Source: Physcomitrium patens
Taxonomy: Eukaryota > Streptophyta > Bryopsida > Funariales > Funariaceae
Direction of reading: 5' to 3'
DNA length: 64,000 nt
Assembly (NCBI RefSeq): GCF_000002425.4
Contig: NC_037262.1
Location: 8,947,100-9,011,099 of the forward strand
In this document: piece by piece, positions 1-12,300 of the stretch
Layout of the letters: every line of letters starts with the position of its first letter
Numbering within the stretch: the stretch's first letter is position 1
Made by a program: the position numbers and the translations under genes
The notes under the pieces: generated by a model
The model's input: the letters and a program-made list of their open reading frames with translations, nothing else
The model's database searches: none
Told to the model about the DNA's origin: nothing

Positions 1-602
1 AAAATATTTGTATTTCTTTTCTAACAGAGCAAAGTTTTTTAGAATACTTCAGATAAAATTTTGCTAATTAAATTTCTACTATGAATCTCATTAATAATTT
101 TTTTTAACTGTTCTAAAAAGGTTTTAAGTTATTTTTATAATAATAAAGCAATAAATACAATGATTGTGGAGATTATAAAATAGGTTTATAAATGCATAAG
201 GATCCCATAAATTCAGAAACATTTTTTATAATACTGTATCTTTTTTACCAAAAATATTCTAAAACATACATTAATCCATCTTAATTACATTAAATGACAT
301 CAAGAAACCAGTGGACAAATGTGCTTCATAACTGGTAGTCCTATTGATTGTGTTCAATTTAATAATTTTTAAAAATGATTGGTACTCAATCCAATAATAC
401 AAAATTTAAGTCTAAGATAAAAAAAAAAATGCTCGAAGCAGAAAGCTTTTAAGTATGATTGTGCTATATATATTAAAATTACTGAATTTTTCACTTAAAT
501 TAGTAAAATCAAAGGCTGGATAATATTATGTATTGAGTTTTATTTCTTAATTGTGCACAAAAATACCTTTTGTATTGGTATTTTAGCAAAACAATCTTTT
601 TA

Positions 603-638
<36 letters not shown>

Positions 639-1500
639 CTTCAGTTTCAAATTAGATTGAAAAATAGCTCGAAGTCTGGTGATATTATTTTCTTTGTTAT
701 AAAACTTACACATAACATCTATTTTTGTGGTTCATTACAATTGTTATGAATTACTCTTTGATGTGAAAAATTTGGTTCTACATTATATTATTGTTGAAAT
801 TCGTTTTTTTTTTTTTTTAATTCAATGATGAGATTGCATAAATATTCAACTGTTGATTTTATGAAATTGTATGCATTTTGAATGAGTATACACTCTCAAT
901 TGATATTATATATATATATTATATATGAATAAAAATGACAGTTGAATATTTAAGAATACAAAATTAACATAAAATACATAAAATAATATACAGAACTTAC
1001 CTGATACGTGATGCATATTTATAAAAGAGTGAAATTTTTGTAATTAAACTTATTTTACACAGCCAAACACAAACACAAAACAAAAATATGATCCAATTTG
1101 CACTAAAAAGAGTTAAATTGAACATCACAATTAATATTAAGCATGATTTTTGTGTTGTTTCTGTATGATGTAAATAAGGGTTTTTCATGAATAATAGCAA
1201 GAAAACGAATCAGTTTTTGAATAGCCGCTCATGAGAGTTTCCATTTTGAATAATTAACATAAATAATACTTGTTTTACTCAACAAGAGAAAAAATATATA
1301 TTTTATATACATCTCATAATATCAGTTTACAGAAATATTAAAACTTTCAATAAATAAATACATATTATTGCCATTATCTATATTATCATTATACATGCAA
1401 TACTTCATGATTACAAATAAATTTTATGCTTGTTAAAATTCTTTCCTTCAGTTTAATTAAATTCATATGTTTGTATTTAACAAATTATAAGTTATTACTC
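1..1500. other. AT-rich intergenic DNA, no gene seen
   Basis: Very AT-rich sequence with homopolymer runs and a (TA)n run at 607-636. The few open frames are short and low in complexity, and none resembles a known protein. I see no RNA gene or transposon ends. Confidence 0.7.
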
Positions 1501-2650
1501 TTAATAACAAAACTAGATGTAACTTATTTTATGTGTCCTCCAAAAAGTGTTGTGTCTAAGCCCAAGCCCATGCACACTTTCCCCTAACTATGCCCCACCT
1601 TAATCACACAAATAAGTAAAGTGGGCTCAATTGGGGCCCCTTAAAAATCATGAACAATGGATATGGGATGGAGATACACCTCTTATCAATGACCAGGGGA
1701 GCCCCATCCTTTTGCAACATACCCCACAAATAAGCAAATTCATAACTTGACAAGGTCCCCCTTCTCATCCCTATTCCACCACAGTCAGCACCATTTTGTC
1801 TTGACCCAAGAGCACCCTACCATGGTAGAGCTTATCCTTTGGAAGGCTCTGAAGGGGAAAGAAGAACCTTGGCTTTCTGGAGGGGCCATCTCTCTCCACA
1901 TTTAGGTCACAACTCAAAGTTCCGATTTAAAGTCTTAGAAAAGACAAACATAAATGTTGTGATCTTAGGAATGAAAGAACGAATGAATATATTAGACTAA
2001 ATCTTTGTCATAAGCAGGTGCTTATGTGGAATGGGCCCCCACACTCACACAGATGACTTATTTATTTTTGGTGTGGAAACAAGCATGTGTGCCATTTTGA
2101 CCATATCTTTGATGACCTTGTTGGGCTTGGGTCACACCTCACAGAAGAGAAGGCTTGGAAAAATGTGGATGCATATCGGAGAGTGGGATATGGGTCCATT
2201 CCCAAGACATGGAAGTGGACTTGAAACATTGGCTATGCTGACATGGACAATACAGGGATGGAACTTGCCATCTGGATAGGATAATGTGGGGTTTTGCTTC
2301 AGAGTTTGGCCCACATCTTTGCATCATGTGGCATTTACAGGACCCACCCAAAAGGGTGAGTTTCTTCTTGTGCCTTCTGCTTCTTCTTGTGTGGAATTGT
2401 CTTGATTTAGGGTTGGCTTGGATCCACCATGGCGGCTCTTAGATAAGATGAAGAGCCATCTTATGAGACCCAAACTTCTTAGCGCAGAAGTATGAGAATA
2501 GTTAGTTGTATTTGTGCTTTGTGTGTCTATGATTGTTTGGTTCTATGCTTGTTTGCTTGTGTTTTTGCTTTTTTGCTTTGTGTGTCTGCTTGTTTGCTTG
2601 TTTGTTTGTCTTTGTGTTTCTCTTTTCTCATTAGCTTAATTCTTTAAATT
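1501..2650. other. Transcript-like non-coding stretch of higher GC
   Basis: From about 1545 the base composition rises towards that of the genes and homopolymers disappear. From about 2500 to 2636 the plus strand becomes strongly T/G-rich, with repeated TTGCTTG-like words, and ends in a pyrimidine-rich stretch followed by TTAG, which looks like an intron end. No frame over about 80 codons is open and no domain is recognisable. It could be a non-coding transcript, a decayed gene or a transposon remnant. Confidence 0.3.
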
Positions 2651-3460
2651 GATTTCAAATTTTTCATTCACTGTAGTGTGTTTTATTGCTGATGAATTTT
2701 TCTTTGCATCAGCTTTCAATTGATAAGCACATATCACTGAAGCTGAAGTTGTTGGAGAAGTACAAAGTAAAGTAGTGAATTCATTCAAAATAAATTTAGT
2801 ATTGGACAAAGCAACCATTGAAGTTCTATTATGTTTTATTTTCCAAGTTTCAAGTTTCATTTTATTTGCTACATCAAATTACTAAAATAAAAGTAACAAT
2901 GTGTAAATTATGATAACGATTCAAAAGAATGTAATAGTGTCACTTTTCTCAAATATTTTTTTATTTAAAAAAATTGTAGTATTGTTATTTTTGTTCAGAG
3001 AAAATATTAACAGTATTTTTACATGTTTTTCTTATCTCTTATTTAGACTTTTATTCAAACCTGAACCATATTTGATTTCTTTACTTTAACTTATAAACAA
3101 ATGTGCTTTATTTTTTTAAGAGTGTTTATTATTTATTAAAAATTCTGATTCAATCATTCATATTATGAATTTTATATTCTATAATTTAATATTTAAATCA
3201 TGCTTATTAGATAACCAATCTTTGTTGATTCCTTCATATCTATCATTCCAAAGAAATTATTTTCTATGTAAGAACTTACCAAGCCAAATAAGAATATTTT
3301 TATTTTGAAGAAAAAAAATGCATATATTTAAAATTACTAATTTAGCATATTTGTGTTTAAAAGAGAATGATTAAATTATCAAATTAATAAACCCTAAAAG
3401 CTTAAAAAATAATTTATTATTTTATTATTTATTTCTTATAAAATCAACAAAAACGAAGTC
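2651..3460. other. AT-rich intergenic DNA
   Basis: AT-rich spacer. A short minus-strand open frame near 2636-2860 has biased composition and no recognisable features. Nothing else is supported. Confidence 0.6.
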
Positions 3461-5760
3461 ATAATGATTGCAATATACAGAAGTAAAATCCATGGACACG
3501 ACGCCGGCAACATAAAAAGACGTATTGGTGGTGGCGAGGATGAACGGCGACGGCGACGGCGATGGCGGTCTGACGGCGGAACGACGACAGGCGTGGATCC
3601 GGGGCATGGAGGCGATGGTGGCGAAGAAGGCCCAGCGCGGCGAACAGAACAAAGGCTCGGGGGCGCGACTTCGGTGGTGCGAATGCGAGTGGCCGCGCTT
3701 CCTCACTGACATGGGGAGGAGGTCAGGACCCCAACACTCCTCCGCTGCTGCTGCTGCTGCTATGTTTGTGGGCCATCTCACCGCCGATCTCACCCCCACC
3801 GGAGCCTGGACTTTGAGGTGTCAGAGGCGACTGGCGCGTGACCGTCCATATTCGGTGGGCGTCCTGCCGGACCAGATGACGCGATTCAGACGGTGGGGGT
3901 GGGGAAGAACTCGATCCATGCCGAATCTTCCTCTCCATGTATGGTATCAGTAGTAGTCATTAGTCTCGATGCTGCCGCCTCCCATCCTTGCTGCGTACTG
4001 TGCTGTGCGAAAGAAAGAAAGAAAAATAAGCGTTACGTCGATGTGGATTTGGGCACGGTAGGCGCTAAGAAGCATGCGGCGAAGGAGGCACATCTGATCG
4101 AGATCGTCATCGTTTCGTGCAGATTACGATTTCCGAGTTAAATTGTCGCTTTCACCCCAGCGCACTGTAGTCTTTGAGGTCGTGAAAATGGTAGAGCCGC
4201 TGTTCTCACAATGTTTTACACCAAACGTGGTGAAGGGAAGCCGGGTAGGGGTGGCGGAGTTTCGGGCAGAGTCAACATCTGCATTCACACATGATTCACG
4301 TTTGAGAACTCTAAATGAGATATGGTCTTGTTTAAGAAAGTTCCTTAATAATTTGCAAAATCCCCTTTAAAACCTATATCCACCCCTCACACTCTCATGG
4401 TTGAGCTCCGTTGATCTTGTAGATGAATAAAATCTGACATGTATGGTGGTTCTGATCACCCAAGCTGATCCTCTACGTGATCATTTTCTCACAATTCATC
4501 AAATTATGCAGATTTATGTGCATGTATTAAAAAACTTGTTGGCGTGTATTTCGTCACATTGACCCCGGATAAAGTCCAACTTGAAAACATGCTTGAACCG
4601 ATGGCAAAGAGATATAACCCAAAAGGGTGGATGAGAAATATTTACTTCAGTTTTTGCACATGAATACAGAAATATAACCTTGCCGATAACTATTATCCTA
4701 ACTGTTGTATGATTCTCCCAGCAGGACCCATGGCATGAGGGTGACCACTACGGATGAACTGGAATCACTAACCACAGAATCTACAGCAGGCTAAACCTAA
4801 CATCATGGCACTCCATTTTCAAACCATGCCGCAAGAGAGTGAAGAATCTCAAGTCCAACATGCACAAAGGAAACCCCGTCGGAAGGAAAGCGTTACTCCT
4901 CCAGGACCCACAATCGTCTCAAGTAGGGTCTCTTCCCCAGCAGGTGAAGAAAGGCTGCTTGGATTCTACTTACAACTGCGTCGACAGTCTGTCTGCTCGT
5001 AGGTTGAGAATCCTCTGACGCTGGAAATCTTAGCGCGAGCTTGCGGGATGAGGACCCTGGTCCTGGACGGAAATCAACGCGTAATCGTTCCGGTCAAGAG
5101 GCGCCCACCAGTGCCTCTGGATTGCTGTGCTAAGGGTTTAACGTTGTGTTAGGTTTCACATTGTTTGCGTTTAAGTTCCAAAATCCAAACAAATGCTAGT
5201 ACCCTTCCTACGCTTTCCCTTCTCTCCCCTTCCAAGTCAGATGTGGTACTTCGCACAGGAGAGTGTGTGAAATGGGCTTAAAGTGGCAGAGCCTTGAGAG
5301 GACAAGGAACTCCACAGCTCAACACGGAGGCTCTTCACATGGTCCAGTACAGTTCGGTTGTATGTATTAATGCTGCTCTGCAAGCTCCTCGTGGCGCTTG
5401 CATCGCCATTCACAAGTGGGAGGTACATTCCCAGTGTTAAAAACTAGCATTGAAAATGCCGCTGAGGGGTACATCAACTAGAGATTTCCCACGCCGGAGG
5501 GTGGTGAAATGGACCACACGGGGCCATTTTTGCTGCCCTAGCAAGAATCTCAGGCAGATCTGAGCGAGAATTGCTGAACTAGACTGGAGTGGTACTGGTA
5601 AGGCGATCTAGACCAGATTACATCGCAGCCCCTTTCGGTGCTCCCGCAGCTTTCACAGACTGATTGACTGATCCGATTTCATGAGCGGTGGCTTTGTGAG
5701 ACACGTTCTAGTTGGCACTTGCTGGTTCTAACCACGGCTATTGTTTCCATAGCAAGTAGA
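3440..5760. other. GC-rich island, possible promoter or decayed gene
   Basis: The island is markedly richer in G+C and CpG than the flanks, most strongly at 3490-4130. It contains short-period repeats (GGCGAC near 3545; GCT near 3742). Beyond about 4140 the composition eases but stays gene-like until about 5750. I could not build an exon chain on either strand. In this window such composition otherwise marks genes and their 5' ends. Confidence 0.3.
3540..3953 (+). CDS. Weak candidate ORF in a GC-rich island
   Basis: A plus-strand frame opens with ATG at 3540 and runs about 137 codons. The predicted protein begins with a Gly-Asp repeat encoded by GGCGAC-type repeats, continues with an Arg/Lys-rich helical stretch, and has a seven-alanine run encoded by a (GCT)n tract near 3742. 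No domain or family is recognised. The start codon was taken as the first ATG; the open frame itself begins earlier at a TTG. GC-rich DNA leaves chance frames open, and two other long frames overlap this one (3464-3709 plus and 3425-3799 minus), so it may be a promoter or 5' leader instead. Low confidence. Confidence 0.25.
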   Translation: MNGDGDGDGGLTAERRQAWIRGMEAMVAKKAQRGEQNKGSGARLRWCECEWPRFLTDMGRRSGPQHSSAAAAAAMFVGHLTADLTPTGAWTLRCQRRLARDRPYSVGVLPDQMTRFRRWGWGRTRSMPNLPLHVWYQ

Positions 5761-6359
5761 CTAGACATCATACAAAAGTGCTCTTCTATTCCTTTTCTCC
5801 CTTCTTCCTTTCTATCCTCTTTCGGAGGAAGGAACCTGCCCTGAAACTCTTTCTCCACACACACACACAGATGTATGTGAATACACATAATCACATAATT
5901 GTAAACAAGTGGATTTTATGCTTGAAAGTAATAGCTGTGTACAATACCAATTGGCAGCAAGAAAAGAATCTAAACCAAGACGTAAGATCTGTTAGAACAA
6001 ATTGTAGGGCACCGATTGAATGATTGATTGAAACAGATTAATAAATAGTGACAAAAAACTTGTGTACTGATCCATGTCTAGGATCGTACATTCCAGTGTA
6101 TTCTTCACATGGTGGTTAAAGAATATGATGAATGATAAACCATTAAAAATAACAATAACAAAATCAAACAACACTTGCTACACAGAAACTGGCTAAAACT
6201 CATTCATTTTGTAAGGAAATTATCTCCCCCTATCCAGTGGTGTAAATTTCAATATTGAAAGTTTTATTACAATAACTTAATAGATATCCTCTAATAATTA
6301 TCCTGTAATAATAGTGAAAAGAAAAAGTAAAATAAAACAAAGTAACGAAACATATATCT

Positions 6360-6362
<3 letters not shown>

Positions 6363-6396
<34 letters not shown>
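6363..6396. repeat. (TA)n microsatellite
   Basis: Uninterrupted TA dinucleotide run of 34 bases. Comparable uninterrupted runs occur at 607-636, 21121-21146, 33240-33267, 33281-33320, 33680-33710 and 50573-50607. Confidence 0.95.
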
Positions 6397-6399
<3 letters not shown>

Positions 6400-7732
6400 A
6401 AAAACTGATGTAAAACAAAAAAAATCATTAGTTTCAAAAATAGCATTCCTTAATTTATTTTATTTTTTTGTGCAGTTTTCTGGAACAGTTTCATGGCATG
6501 ATACTTTTCATTAAAATTTCAGACAATCTTTTGCAAGAAGTTGACGCTGTAATGACACAAGTGTAATTTTTTATTAATTTGTGGCAAGTCATCACCTAAA
6601 CTTAGCCTACGTGACATTTTTCATTTTTATTATCCAAATTGGTTAATTGCTCAATTGCCAAAAAAAAGAAGTTAATCTTCAGTTAATTGCAAAAGTTGAA
6701 CTATCCATGAAGAGCCATTCTAGATGAATTTTAGATGAATTAACTTAGAACATTCTTCATAAAAAAATAAAAAAATAAATAAAAATAAAAAAACAATTAA
6801 ACAAAACATATGATTGTATTATTTTTTAGGTGCAAGTTGGGCTTCAATCCCAACAGAATCACTAGCTGCTGTGCACCAATGGATTGAAAATCATATAGTA
6901 ACTTTATCTGTCTATTCATCCACCCATCTGTTGCAGTTGTTGGAGGTTTGTTAGTTTTTATCATTATTAAGCCTGATGGTTCCACATGTTCTTATCTGCA
7001 ATCAATCAAAATATACACATAAATTAACCACCTTATTAAAATGCTATTATTGTAACAATTATTCTCCTTATTCAAGTGCAAGAACCCACCCTCTTTACAG
7101 AAAATGGTCAAGGTGCTTCATGGTGATGTCAACTAAACGTGTACAAGCTTAGACTTCGAGATTGTGGCACCATGATTGGTGGCATGAGTACTACATCATT
7201 ATAAAAATAATAACTCGAGATTGATCTTTTTTTAAATTGTTGCAAATGTATGAAAAGTTAATGATTTCATGTTGCTTTAGATAGGGTTGAACAAATTGCC
7301 CACACAGCAACCAACTCAAGATCCCAAAGGTCCCCCCATCCATCTCAATTGAAAAATGGCTGCACAACAAAAGTTGTCTCTCATTTTTTAGAATTTAATT
7401 AGTGTTAATGAGTTCCCATCAAGTCCCATAAGTGATACTTTCTCAACGTCAATGAGCGCTTAAGGATTCTGTTTACTTCTTTGGTTTACTGCATTTCCTG
7501 ATCTTGGACAATCAAGATCGAAATCAACTCTCAAGGTGAGAAAAATATTGTTAACGTATCTTCAGAACCCACCATCCATACATGAGTTCCCAAAAGAATA
7601 ACACAACTGATTGATCAGCTGACTAATTAGTGATTTGTCCCACTTTTGTAACTGTGGTGATGAAATAGAGGCTGCCAACTCACCCTTGCTGCACAGGATT
7701 ACCAGAATAAAGACAGTGGGCAAATACCCATG

Positions 7733-7772
<40 letters not shown>
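7733..7772. repeat. Compound (TA)n(TG)n microsatellite
   Basis: A TA run passes directly into a TG run of about twelve units. Similar compound alternating purine-pyrimidine tracts lie at 14722-14767 (AC then AT) and 34039-34092 (TA then GA). Confidence 0.95.
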
Positions 7773-9314
7773 AGAGTATATAATTAATTTGATATAAGAT
7801 AAAATACCGTGGAAGATTTGCCTCAGTAGTGAAACAGGGGAGAGGGTCCTGCAGCTTTGTTAGAAGAGCCCTAGGTGTAGAGAAGCAAATGGAACATTTG
7901 ATCTTGAGGTAAGAGCACTGTTCTAGCAGTAGATAACAAGGAAATGCATCAGCAAGACACCTCGCAGCAAGTGTTGCACAGCAAACCACATATATAGTCA
8001 TTATGCTGAGTCTTCATCCACTTGGCACAAATAATGAGGATTGAAGGCATTTCAGAGGACAAGTCGTGTGGGGCATAACAAGAACCATGTAAATAAATTA
8101 TTTGAACCTCCATAATATAAGTAACAATGTACGACACCCACAAGACAGGCCCCATCCAGTGCCACCTGTATCCTAGGTGGATGGAAGAATCAGATCACAC
8201 AAGTGACTATGTCAGTACTCCGGGAGCAATGACAGGACACACAGCACAAGGTATCACATGACATAGGTGTGGATGGATCTATTAAGATAATGTCTAAGAC
8301 AGGTGTCGAATAAGCTACAGTGAACACCCTTGCAACCAGCTTTGAATTAGATCGAGTGTACCTTGTGAAAATTAAAAAAGCAGACCTGCTTCAAGCACCC
8401 CATCTAGACTCATGACACATCCGGGGCTGAAGAGGCAGAGCTCCCAGAACAAAAGCTTTGCTCGAATTCAACGCTCCCGTTAAGAGGCATAGTCTCGTAC
8501 AGCAGTCTATGCACGCGCCAAGTCCCTGAGCATGCAATAGAATCATTGTTAGAAGCAGTTAGTCATGGAACGAGATGAACTCCCGACTTATTGCAAAGTA
8601 AGGGAAACTCAGCCCAATGGCCGGCTCTAGGAATGAAGTATATTAACATCATTGTTGACGACAACGTCAACAAGGTCACGCACAGGTTCACAAGATCAAA
8701 CTGCATCAAATCTCTGAAAGCCAAAATCGACAAATTAGAGATAAGCACCAGCAAAGACACTACCAAGGCCTCTCAGTGGTTGAGTTCGTCGAATACTGTT
8801 CGTCTTATCCTCATCCATAAACCACCCCTAGGATCAAACTCCAATCCGCGCTTTCAAATGTGAAAAAGCCTATGAATAAGGCTTGTCGCCCAAGGATAAA
8901 CCATTGCTGGTCCACTTGTTAGTAACCACCTAGAGAGCCACTATGGCTTGTACCAATACAATTACCATACTGTGAATCATATCCTATAGTTTATTTCCCA
9001 TTAAACTTAATTGGAACAACTTCGATACCGAACTTCAAAATTTGACTCAGCTCCCTGACAAAGAATGCAAGCTAACCCCTGATGCTGACGGCAGCAGAAG
9101 ACCTATTCACTACTGGCAAGGTCCTCATCCATCTTCCCTCCTAGTTCAAAACTAGGATGTTTAAAGCAGGCCCTAAAGTCACTCAAGTAACCAGCATTCC
9201 ACCTCTAAGTCGGTATCCCCCAACACATAGAAATTTGGGCAGACAGCAGCAATAAATATATAGGTAGTGCTGATCCATAAGGGATTTTTAACATTCATTT
9301 CACTCTACGTAAAA

Positions 9315-12300
9315 CTACTCCGGAATCATTTGCTCACTATCAACATCTTCCCCGGTCGATGTCATAGGCTGCTTGGGTGCAGCGCCTGGGGCTTGTTTCT
9401 TCTTAATACCACTTACAATGTCATCTATTCTTAAAAGCATGCAGGCAGCTTCTATCGCTGTTTTGAAAGTCTGTAACTTGACTCCAAACGAGTCCCACAC
9501 CTGCTTATTCATAACCAATAAACTGACTAAGAAACTGAAACAATACAAATGAAATACACGCAACGACAAATTGACTCTGAAACTAAAATTTCGATCTACA
9601 TAACGAAGGAAAGACAGAAAATATTCCGAGGAAGAATAATCACCCCGAGTTCTTTCATGTCCGTTAATTCTCCAGTGTTGCCATCAATACCAAACATAGG
9701 ATTCTCAGCATTGGCATGCTGCAAATAAACATGAACACGTCATTCAATGATTACTGACGGTAAAGACAACATGTGCAAGACTTCAAATAACTTCGGAACC
9801 AATGGCAAACATCTTAACTAGGTAAAAAAATTAAAACTTGGTCTCTACTACCACGTTAAGAAAAGCTTGAAACAAAAGGATATAAAGGTAACCAACATAA
9901 AATGAAGCTGGAGGAATTGACAGGTTGAAAACAGAGAGCAAACCTTCGCTTGAAGGGCAGTCATGGTCCGTATCACATTCACACCACAGTTTTGAGCTAG
10001 AGTTCGAGGAATAACTTCAAGGGCTTGCGCCACTGCTCTGTATGGCCACTGCCACCAACAATACGGATAACAGAACCAGAATACCTCAGGACTCTTGGAA
10101 ATATAAGACAATACTTTCAACAGGTCCCTCAACAGAATATATCACGGAACAGACCATTTTTTTCCAGGGGGTCAATAACAACACTCTTTTTAAATTAAAA
10201 GTTGAAGATTACCTTCAAAAATAAACATCCAAGAAATTTTGTACTCTGCTTCAACTACATCAAAACAAAAACTCCAATCCAAATGCTTTATATACAATGA
10301 CTGACCTGTTCAACGCCTTCAATCGACATACTATTTTTCTTCAATATAGCTGAAACAGCCATTTCTGAGGCTCCTCCACCTGGGACCAATTTTGCGTCCT
10401 TAATAACGTTGCGAGCTACCCCCATGGCATCCTGTCATGTCGACTCAAAACCAGATCAGAATTATACATCTTCACAAACATGGTATTCATCTTTAAGAGA
10501 AGGACAATGAAAAACCATCCAGACATACTGCTCAACAAGAACAATACAAACAACCACGGACAGCAATGGCAATAAAAATTCATCTCACCGCTAAGTTGCG
10601 TTCCACTTCGTTTAAAAGATCCTTGCTGGGACCTCTCAACAAGACTGTGCAAGCTTTCGGCTCGTTGCACTGGACAATAAAAGTGAAGTACTCGTCTCCA
10701 ATTTTTTTGACCTCAAACAAGCCACAACGCGTACCAACATCACTCTCTTGAAGTTCCTCTGGCCGATTTACAATAGTGGCCCCACAGGCACGGGCAATAC
10801 GGTTGTTATCAGTCTTTCTTAGCCTGCGAATTGCACTAATACCTGCCTTGCTAAGATAATGCGAGGCCAGATCACTCAATCCTTTCTCGGTAATCACCAA
10901 GTCAGGCTTAAACTTGATTATCTGAACACACAACTGCTCAATATACTCTTCCTCCATTCGCAGTAACGTAGCCCTGCAAGTAAAAAGAGGCAGCAAACAA
11001 GCTCTGAATACATTTGTAGTGGTCAAGATATCCTACAACACAGATTGTCATGCAATGGATTGTTTGGAGTTTAAGCTATTGATTAAAAATAAACACTTGA
11101 AGGAGGAACAGAGAAACTGGTATCCTGAATCAAGCATCAACATAAGTCAAAATCATGGGAAATGATACTGTGTGTGCGCGCACTTCGGGGGGGGGGGGGT
11201 GTGTGGAAGGGGTTGTACACTAGATTACAGGAGAATGAGCCGACAAATCAAGTTCGACACTTTACCAGTCCTCCTCTTTCATGATCTCTGCATTAGTCTG
11301 ATTCTCTCCCTTCTTGTATTCCAGAGGAGAATCCAGAAGTATGATACGAGGGTTTAAAATCTTCCGTCGCATTTTTCCAGGAGAAACCACATCCTTGTTA
11401 AACATGACTCCCTTAAGCACTTTTGAATCTTCCAACTGCCCTCCTGGAATCTTTTCCACCTTGATATACTTCTTGATGTCAACTTCTCGAAGACCATTTC
11501 CCAGGTCAACAGATATAGTAGCGACGGAATCAATTGCCAAGTCCTGCATTTAAACTTTACTCATTATTACATCCAAATATACAATGAGATGCGTTGAGAT
11601 AATTTTACTACCGCCCTTACTGTCGATATATCCACCATTGGGACAAAAAAGGGATCGCAAAACTCACATGCACATGTTAACAACAAACACAACCTTTCTC
11701 AGAGGTACAGTATCAGATTGAACTAATGCGAAGTTAACCACGAATCAGAGGTGTGACGACTTACTGCAATAAGAGTTCCAAACCGACTTGTAAACTTTGT
11801 GCCGATACAACTTCGCACAATATTCAACATCATTGTACCTGCACAAATTGATAAGTAACAATTTTTCTTTCAACTCCACTACATGTTTATCAAAACAGAA
11901 CAACAAGAAACCAACACATACAAATAAATAGATGAAGTCTTGATAATAAAAAGAGGTTGTCTTGATATCTCTCAATAAATTACGAGAACGAAAAGACACA
12001 AGCATAGACATCACTGAGGCGTCATAACTGTTTGAATTCATCATCCGTACAATCATACCACTAGAAAAATAACACACATCAAAAGAGTACTCACGATCTG
12101 TGATATCAATGTCAAAAGCAATTTCCTTCAGAGCAGCGACTGCATCCTCCAAAGCCTTCGTATAAGCTGCACTCGGGCGCAGGAAACATTGCATGTTTAA
12201 AGACAGAACGGCAAGTCACAGCTACGTGTAGACATTAGAGCAGTCGCCAACCGATAATTAGAGACCACTTATGACCGGCACATCTCCTACAACTTGCAAA

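Larger units (their letters stand above)
5761..9314. other. Intergenic DNA with microsatellites
   Basis: A (TA)n run lies at 6363-6396 and a compound (TA)n/(TG)n run at 7733-7772. From 5760 to 7700 the DNA is AT-rich. From about 7780 to 9300 it is more balanced and could include the 3' flank of the minus-strand gene that ends at 9315, but no further exon is recognisable. The 90-codon plus-strand frame near 8591 has no recognisable features. Confidence 0.5.

Noticed and set aside
2031-2351. Overlapping short frames on both strands with His- and Cys-containing peptides
   Set aside because: They are short, overlap each other on opposite strands, and show no domain; chance frames in a non-coding transcript-like stretch are more likely.
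3425-3799. Minus-strand 124-codon frame in the GC island
   Set aside because: It is the shadow of the plus-strand frame in GC-rich DNA, and its last third runs into AT-rich spacer; no features support it.
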